Below are positions 58,801-64,000 of a DNA stretch of 64,000 bases, piece after piece. The translations under genes were made by a program, and so were the position numbers. This DNA is from Trematomus loennbergii (Eukaryota > Chordata > Actinopteri > Perciformes > Nototheniidae). The first letter of the stretch is position 1. Each line of letters begins with the position of its first letter. A model generated the notes under the pieces. It searched no databases. It was given only the letters and a program-made list of their open reading frames with translations, and was not told the DNA's origin. The stretch is from contig JAAOOA010000399.1 in NCBI GenBank assembly GCA_012861695.1, forward strand, positions 10,449,147 through 10,513,146. The letters run 5' to 3'.

Positions 58801-59269
58801 AATGCTGTTTACACAAAGGCAGGGAATGAACCCTTTGGTCTATGATAAACATCTTATTGACCCAATCTGACAAGTCAAAATGTCCATACCAGCCAAGACT
58901 CATTATTTGACTGTCAAACATAAAATTGCTGAGAAAACCGTGGAGGAGGAGCTGAATCATTTCAGTCACACATCACAACATCACACAGACAGATCGCCCA
59001 CTGTTGTTTTGTTTAACCACATACACACCTGCAACCCGACATCCGGCCAAATGTTCAAGAAACTGCATGTCTTTTAAACCCACAAAGGCGCAGTTAAATA
59101 GCCTACTGACTCCAAAACAATATTTGGATTCAGCATGAGTCATCCAATTTGGACGAAATGTTCACTCCTCAAAGATATGTCACTAAATAAGTGAACACAC
59201 GTCTATTCAGTGGGCGAAACGTGGGCTAAAAGACACAAACATCGAGCATCAATTCAACAGTTTTGGAAC
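52805..59269. other. unique noncoding stretch with a purine-rich tract and short (TG)n
   Basis: About 53820-54055 is strongly purine-rich on the + strand, with a 13-base G run at 53937-53949. A (TG)n of about ten units lies at 55033-55053. The minus-strand frame at 53768-54160 runs through the purine tract and is low-complexity. Nothing else is recognised in 6.4 kb. If a minus-strand gene starts at 59.3 kb, this would be its first intron. Confidence 0.5.
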
Positions 59270-59277
59270 CGTTTTAC

Positions 59278-59364
59278 CTTCGGGGGAGAGCTCCTCTTGA
59301 AAATTGGGGAAGACGGCTTGGCGGATCTATCCGCGTTTTGTCCGTAACTTCCCGAGCAGGGCAT
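59278..59364 (-). CDS. candidate first coding exon of an unidentified gene
   Basis: From ATG (59364-59362) there are exactly 29 codons to AAG, followed at once by GTAAAA, a good splice donor; read-through would hit a stop seven codons later. The peptide begins MPCSGSYGQN and ends PIFKRSSPPK: hydrophilic, rich in Ser, Pro and Lys, no signal peptide and no domain. An in-frame ATG 20 codons upstream (59424) would add a Ser/Leu-rich stretch encoded by TTC/TCC repeats; I prefer the downstream ATG because the upstream part is low complexity. Neither has an ideal start context. I do not recognise the protein. The CpG-rich setting supports a first exon, but no downstream exon was found in the 59 kb to the left. 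Confidence 0.4.
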
Positions 59365-59385
59365 CTGTTTTCGAAGACGCGTAGA

Positions 59386-59393
59386 TATAAAAA
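59386..59393 (+). promoter_or_regulatory. TATA-like box
   Basis: TATAAAAA within the CpG island, with G/C-rich flanks. It would place a + strand start near 59415-59420. Confidence 0.35.
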
Positions 59394-59687
59394 GAAGGGA
59401 GGAGGAAGAAGAAGAAGTAAACATTAGTGAGCCTCACTGTGATAAAACAACAGCAGCGGCGTTTTCCGTTGACAACCGGCCGGTATGTGCCCTTTAACGC
59501 CTTAATTGTCCGGTGAGTTTGTGTGTCTCCGACGGGGGGGGGAAACTAGAGCCGCGGTCCTCCATACCGAGATTTACATTCACCTCACCGTTAAGATACT
59601 AAAGACAGAACACACAGAGAGGAGAACTGCCTCCGTGTGTCAGGAGAGCAGATACTGAGACACTGCTGCAACCAACCAACAAACTCC

Positions 59688-59743
59688 AGAGAGGGAGAGG
59701 GAGAGAGAGAGAGAGAGAGAGAGAGGGGAGAGAGGGAGAGGGA

Positions 59744-59819
<76 letters not shown>
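59688..59819. repeat. (GA)n tract, about 130 bp
   Basis: Pure purine repeat with GGGAGA interruptions, 120 bases from the CpG island. Such mirror-repeat GA tracts can adopt triplex structure and are frequent next to promoters. The Arg/Glu and Ser/Leu frames through it are artefacts. Confidence 0.95.
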
Positions 59820-60049
59820 TGATCACAAGTGAAAGGCTTCAGTGTATTTAGGCTACCAATCATTCACTTCCACTTGTATGAAGACGATTTCAATTGAAAT
59901 GACTCTTCCAATGTCATTTCCGTGTTTTCTATTTTTGTACCCCGACTTTAAACAACCATTTTGATAACATGTTTAGTTTTAGCATGTGATTGTGCAGTTT
60001 CAGGCAGCCATTGGCGTTCATTCATTTCCATTTATTTTAAACATCAGGT
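59820..60049. other. unique spacer
   Basis: Nothing recognised. Confidence 0.4.
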
Positions 60050-60470
60050 CTGCATAAAAATTAAGAACGGTGAGTGTTGCACTTAGATAAAAATGAGAGA
60101 TTTACAAGAAACAGACATGAAAAAAGGATAATCAAAATTGATGCAGGTGAGTCAGGTCTGCAAACACTAGATCCTACATTACCCACAATGCTTTACATGC
60201 CCAATACCAACATCGTTATCTTTTAAGACCCCCCTATCAGGTAACTACCTCATCTTTCAGACCCCACACCCAAACCTCAATTTGTCACACAGAGTATTCT
60301 GCTCAAGCTGTGAAATCATGGTGACATCATCAGGGTCATTCTCTCATACATGTCAACACTCTTCAAAAACACAAAAGACATTTCTTACAGCTTTCCCACA
60401 AGCTGAGTAGTACTTCTCATATTGTAGATTACACTGCCCTTTGTGTAAAATCAGTGGAGTGCCCCTTTAA
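60050..60470 (-). mobile_element. probable dispersed teleost repeat ending in TTAA
   Basis: On the minus strand the sequence starts TTAAAGGGGCACTCCACTGA and continues TTTTACAC…, then 'CCACAAGCTGAGTAGT' (seen in + orientation at 60397-60412), 'GGTGACATCATCAGGGTCATTC' in two halves near 60320-60342 and 'CCCACAATGCTTTACATGCC'. This order is familiar to me from many fish genomes. The opposite end is not clear, and no second TTAA-bounded inverted end was found, so the class is uncertain and the left border approximate. Confidence 0.42.
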
Positions 60471-61523
60471 TGGTGGTCCAAGTTTTGTTATCATTATGGA
60501 TCTGCATATGAAATGCATTACAACATATGGTAATGATATTGCGACTTGCAGCCTTCATTACTTCACTGTGATGGATTACCCAACATCAGCCTGTTTCAAG
60601 AGACTGCTAATAGAGTTCAGAGCAGAAATGAATGGAAGCCAATGGCTATTTGGAACTGTAGGGCAAATGCATAACAATGTGTGTGACTGCACAACATGCA
60701 TTCAAATATGTTCAGCAGAAAAATGTATAGGATTACAGGATTTTTAGTTGAGGTAAATCAAAATAAGAAAAAAGTAGGTAGGTGTTAGCCTACTTTCATG
60801 GGTGCATTGCTTTAGTATAGCCTTAAGCTCATTTTATGTCAAGCCAATTTACAGAGGAAGAAATGTGTTTTCAGTCAATTCTTGCATGATGTGTTGATTG
60901 TTGTCTCACATTAGGGGAAACGGGCAACCATGCTAAATACAAAACAAGATTGTAAATCAGCCCATCTGTTATTATCAGATTGATCTTTGGGTGCAGCAAA
61001 TTCAATTCATTTTGTCACCCTCTGGTTAGCACTGTCATGCCAATAAAGCAGAGACTGGGGTGAACTCAAAGAGAGCAAAACACAGAGAGATATGAAATGG
61101 ATTCAGGACCATGGACAGCTCACTGTTTCTAACTAGGCCAAACACTTTCCTCTTGTTATTGTGTTATTGCTGCCACCTCTTGTATCATGTCAAACTAAAT
61201 TCAGCACTGAACAGACTAAGGATATGCTGAAATGTGCGGTTGTACTATAATAACACTATTACATCCACAAACTACTGGAACTGATCACACAGTATACACA
61301 CTCTTAACAAATCAAAGACAGGAAGGCATATGGAGTGTGAGGAGACATCAAACCAGGTTTATCCTATAGCTAATGCAGCAGGCGGAGCCCAGGTCTATTG
61401 CTTTATTATAGGCCTGCTTCCACCTGTCACACTTGATCGCTCCTGTTCCTGGGAGGTGAAGGCCAGGGAGAAAATAAGTATTTCTTAAAAGGTCGGCATT
61501 TACCTTGATGTACTACAAAGGGA
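60471..61523. other. unique noncoding stretch, nothing recognised
   Basis: A 97-codon frame at 60454-60747 overlaps the end of the repeat and has no domain. Confidence 0.45.
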
Positions 61524-61554
61524 GGCACGCACACGCACACGCACACGCACACGC

Positions 61555-61635
<81 letters not shown>
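61524..61635. repeat. compound (CACACG)n(CA)n microsatellite
   Basis: Six hexamer units of CACACG type (61524-61560) pass abruptly into a pure CA run (61560-61635). Confidence 0.96.
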
Positions 61636-61637
<2 letters not shown>

Positions 61638-62680
61638 AAGTCAGAATAACCTCATTTGCAATTCTTTACAAATGAGTTTATTCTGATATCTTTGTTCAAA
61701 AATAATGACTTGACAATTGCTTGAAGTTCAATTTACAAGCAAATTGCTTTGAATTCTGACTTGTTAAAACTGTTTTAATTGATCTTTGATGTAATAATAA
61801 CACCGTAAATTATATCTCTGAAGATAAATGATCCTCAGTGGGTTAGAAGGTTACTAATGCAATAGTGCATTGTGGATCTAAAGCACTGCTCTCTCTTTCT
61901 CTCCCTCTTAATCAATTTCTGCCGACTACAGTAACCACTTTCCTCCAAAGCAGGGCGAGTTGCTTATTGATTACTCTTCCATCAGACCTCCCTTCAAGTA
62001 CTTTGAAGCAAACATTTTAAACTGAACTGGTAATGAAGTGACTTCTCTGCGGCTGTACTCTCGACACTTTCTCCAGGACACGAGGATCTACACACTCTCA
62101 ACCCAAAATCACATCAGAGCATTGCAGAAATGTGGCCTACGGCGAGCTGCATTGCAATGTCTACAGAATGCTGCAGCGGCTGCTTGGAGCATGTCTTGAT
62201 TTTATGGCAAATTACTGAGCAGTGAACAGATTCCTGTGGCTCCTGTGACATGTTGACCTATCTAACCAATATTTTATTTCTGTGAGAAGCACATGAACAA
62301 GTGTCCTGGCCTCTGAAAAATGTAATTATGGCAGCAAACCACAGTTCACTGATGCCTGGTGTGTTTTCAGAATGAGAGTAAGGAGCAAGAGGTGACAAGC
62401 TTTGTGAATTTGCAATTCATATTCATTTTCCGCTGTCTACTATGCACAGAGTAGCTGGAAGCCACTGAAGGAGACAGTCCAATAATAAAAGCCCTTAATA
62501 TTTAGACTTGAAGCCATAATGCATGGCAGGCAGCTCGGCAAGTATTCTGATCATGTCTGCTGCAACATGAACCCTGCAGATAAGCATGTGAATCAAAGCA
62601 GCTCCTTACTGCTCTCCCCCTCTCTAAGCAGGTCTTCCAGCAGCATCTGTTCAAGAGGGAAATATGAGGGGAGGATTACC
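61636..62680. other. unique noncoding stretch, nothing recognised
   Basis: No gene or repeat family that I can support. Confidence 0.5.
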
Positions 62681-62727
62681 TGTGTGGTGTGTGTGTGTGT
62701 TGTGTGTGTGTGTGTTGTGTGTGTGTG

Positions 62728-62803
<76 letters not shown>
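62681..62803. repeat. interrupted (TG)n microsatellite
   Basis: TG blocks of different lengths are separated by TGGT, GTTG and GTTTG breaks, at about 62686, 62701, 62715, 62742 and 62768. Confidence 0.95.
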
Positions 62804-62804
<1 letters not shown>

Positions 62805-63118
62805 AGACAGGGTTATCACAAGTAATCAAACACCTTAATATGCGTCTATTTCAACTTCTCGACAAGATAGCAGCGTCTATTGTCGCTGTCAGCGTCAGCG
62901 TCCATCCTAATATATTTAAAAAACATTCATTTACATTTCAGCTTATTTAACGTAATACCACAGTGGCCTAGAATGCATTTAAATGTGACATCAGTGCTAG
63001 AAGTAAATATTAATTAATTTGAAATTCATTAATGGAGATGAAGGACAGGGAATGGCTGTGGCAGAGCAGTAAGTCATGTGATGGTCCAGCTGATGAACAG
63101 ATGGTCTCTCTCACTTTG
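62804..63118. other. unique noncoding spacer between two arrays
   Basis: A small run of GCGTC/GTCAGC words lies at 62872-62902 (TGTCGCTGTCAGCGTCAGCG). Nothing else is seen. Confidence 0.4.
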
Positions 63119-63318
<200 letters not shown>

Positions 63319-64000
63319 AAAGCCTTTGGACACTTTTCTTCTTCTCCAGAGAAGATCATACATTGTCACACAATCAGGAAAGATAATCAGGAGGTTGCCG
63401 GTTATCTCTGCAGGTCAGAATAAGTGGTGACATTTTGCAGAAAGGAAGGGACCTTTTGCTCTGTTGCATGCACACTGGTATGACTGTGGCCTGGACTAAT
63501 TAAGGAAATAGTTCTGTTTATGCATAATGTCTGCACCTGCTCATCAACTTCCCTGACAACATTGATTATCTGCTGCTGTGTTGGGATTTCTCGGCAGCGG
63601 AAGTTGAAGGGCAGTCATGAGAGCCCTGCTATAGTTCAGAGCTTTGTGTCACTGTTAACTGAGCTTTGACTCTGAATAAATTATCCTTGTGTGAATTAAT
63701 ATCTGTCCTATCCTGTGATTCACCTTTGTTGCTGTTGCTGCTGAGACACCTGCATTGCCGGTCAATAAAGGTTTATCTTATCTCATCCTATCTTAAATAA
63801 ACAGTGAAGTATTAATTCGCTTTTATTTGTTATTGAAAAGGGCTACCTAAAATGGCTCTTCAAAATATTCAACTACTTGAGAATAAATAATGCATTGAAT
63901 ACACTTGCATATCAATGGAAACACTGGGGAAACAAACAATGGCATCCATACCTAAATTGCTCTACCTACTGCCTGCACTCTGATAATGTTATGACCGGCG
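63319..64000. other. noncoding stretch with a possible retroposon 3' end
   Basis: At 63740-63797 'GGTCAATAAAGGTTTATCTTATC' (in two overlapping parts) followed by TCATCCTATCTTA resembles the polyadenylation-like end and (ATCTT)n tail of a fish SINE or LINE copy on the + strand. The body upstream is not recognisable. The rest of the stretch shows nothing. Confidence 0.35.

Larger units (their letters stand above)
59270..59560. promoter_or_regulatory. CpG-rich promoter/first-exon island, possibly bidirectional
   Basis: I count about 22 CpGs in roughly 300 bp here, against near absence in the flanks, which is a CpG-island signature. On the + strand TATAAAAA (59386-59393) is placed some 120 bases before a consensus donor TCCG|GTGAGT (GT at 59513), giving a possible noncoding first exon starting near 59415. 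On the - strand an open frame ends at a donor AAG|GTAAAA at 59278. A polymorphic GA tract follows on the right. Start sites on either strand are inferred; which strand is transcribed cannot be settled here. Confidence 0.55.

Noticed and set aside
59474..59494. ATG on the + strand in the proposed first exon
   Set aside because: Followed by a stop after six codons, so at most a short upstream frame; the + strand exon, if real, is noncoding.
59637..59863. Arg/Glu-rich and Ser/Leu-rich frames
   Set aside because: Produced by the GA microsatellite.

Overview
This window reads as nuclear DNA of a ray-finned fish, most likely a percomorph teleost. It is AT-rich and CpG-poor over most of its length. 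It is studded with very long (CA)n/(TG)n microsatellites and carries dispersed elements of families I recognise from teleost genomes: hAT-type transposons and MITEs with 8-bp target duplications, TTAA-flanked MITEs, tRNA-derived SINEs, and 5'-truncated non-LTR retrotransposons of L2/CR1 type. I see no bacterial, plasmid, phage or organelle signature.

No complete host protein-coding gene is visible. The long open frames are either dinucleotide-repeat artefacts or pieces of transposable elements. The first 59 kb therefore looks like a gene desert or the inside of very large introns. The one strong gene-like signal is a CpG-rich island at about 59.27-59.56 kb. It holds a TATA-like box and a consensus splice donor on the + strand. 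On the - strand it holds a 29-codon open first-exon candidate ending exactly at a splice donor. It is probably a promoter and first exon, and could be bidirectional. If the - strand reading is right, the rest of the window to the left would be that gene's first intron.

Layout: 0-3 kb unique sequence; 3.0-3.8 kb TTAA MITE with a large internal hairpin; 5.66-5.91 kb CA array; 6.56-7.16 kb dispersed element with 17-bp inverted ends; 8.8-9.96 kb L2-like LINE remnant (- strand); 11.4 kb fragment of a dispersed repeat; 16.1-16.4 kb second TTAA MITE; 17.6-18.0 kb probable hAT fragment; 25.6 kb pure CA array followed by a decayed hAT MITE at 25.9-26.2 kb; 31.5-34.7 kb cluster of two hAT elements and a LINE 3' end; 36.8-37.5 kb pyrimidine tract, GC-rich island and TG array; 38.7 kb tRNA-SINE; 42.8-44.1 kb hAT element with a transposase relic; 47.3-47.7 kb second tRNA-SINE; 49.5 kb LINE scrap; 59.3-59.8 kb promoter candidate and GA tract; 60.05-60.47 kb probable dispersed repeat; 61.5, 62.7 and 63.1 kb further CA/TG arrays. 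The stretches between are unique-looking noncoding DNA, some of which may be conserved regulatory sequence.

I did not find a convincing new biological system. The best leads are the 59.3-kb promoter/first-exon candidate, the GC-rich island at 37.0 kb, the hairpin-bearing TTAA MITE at 3.0-3.8 kb, and the hAT relic whose C-terminal transposase frame is broken by only one stop codon.
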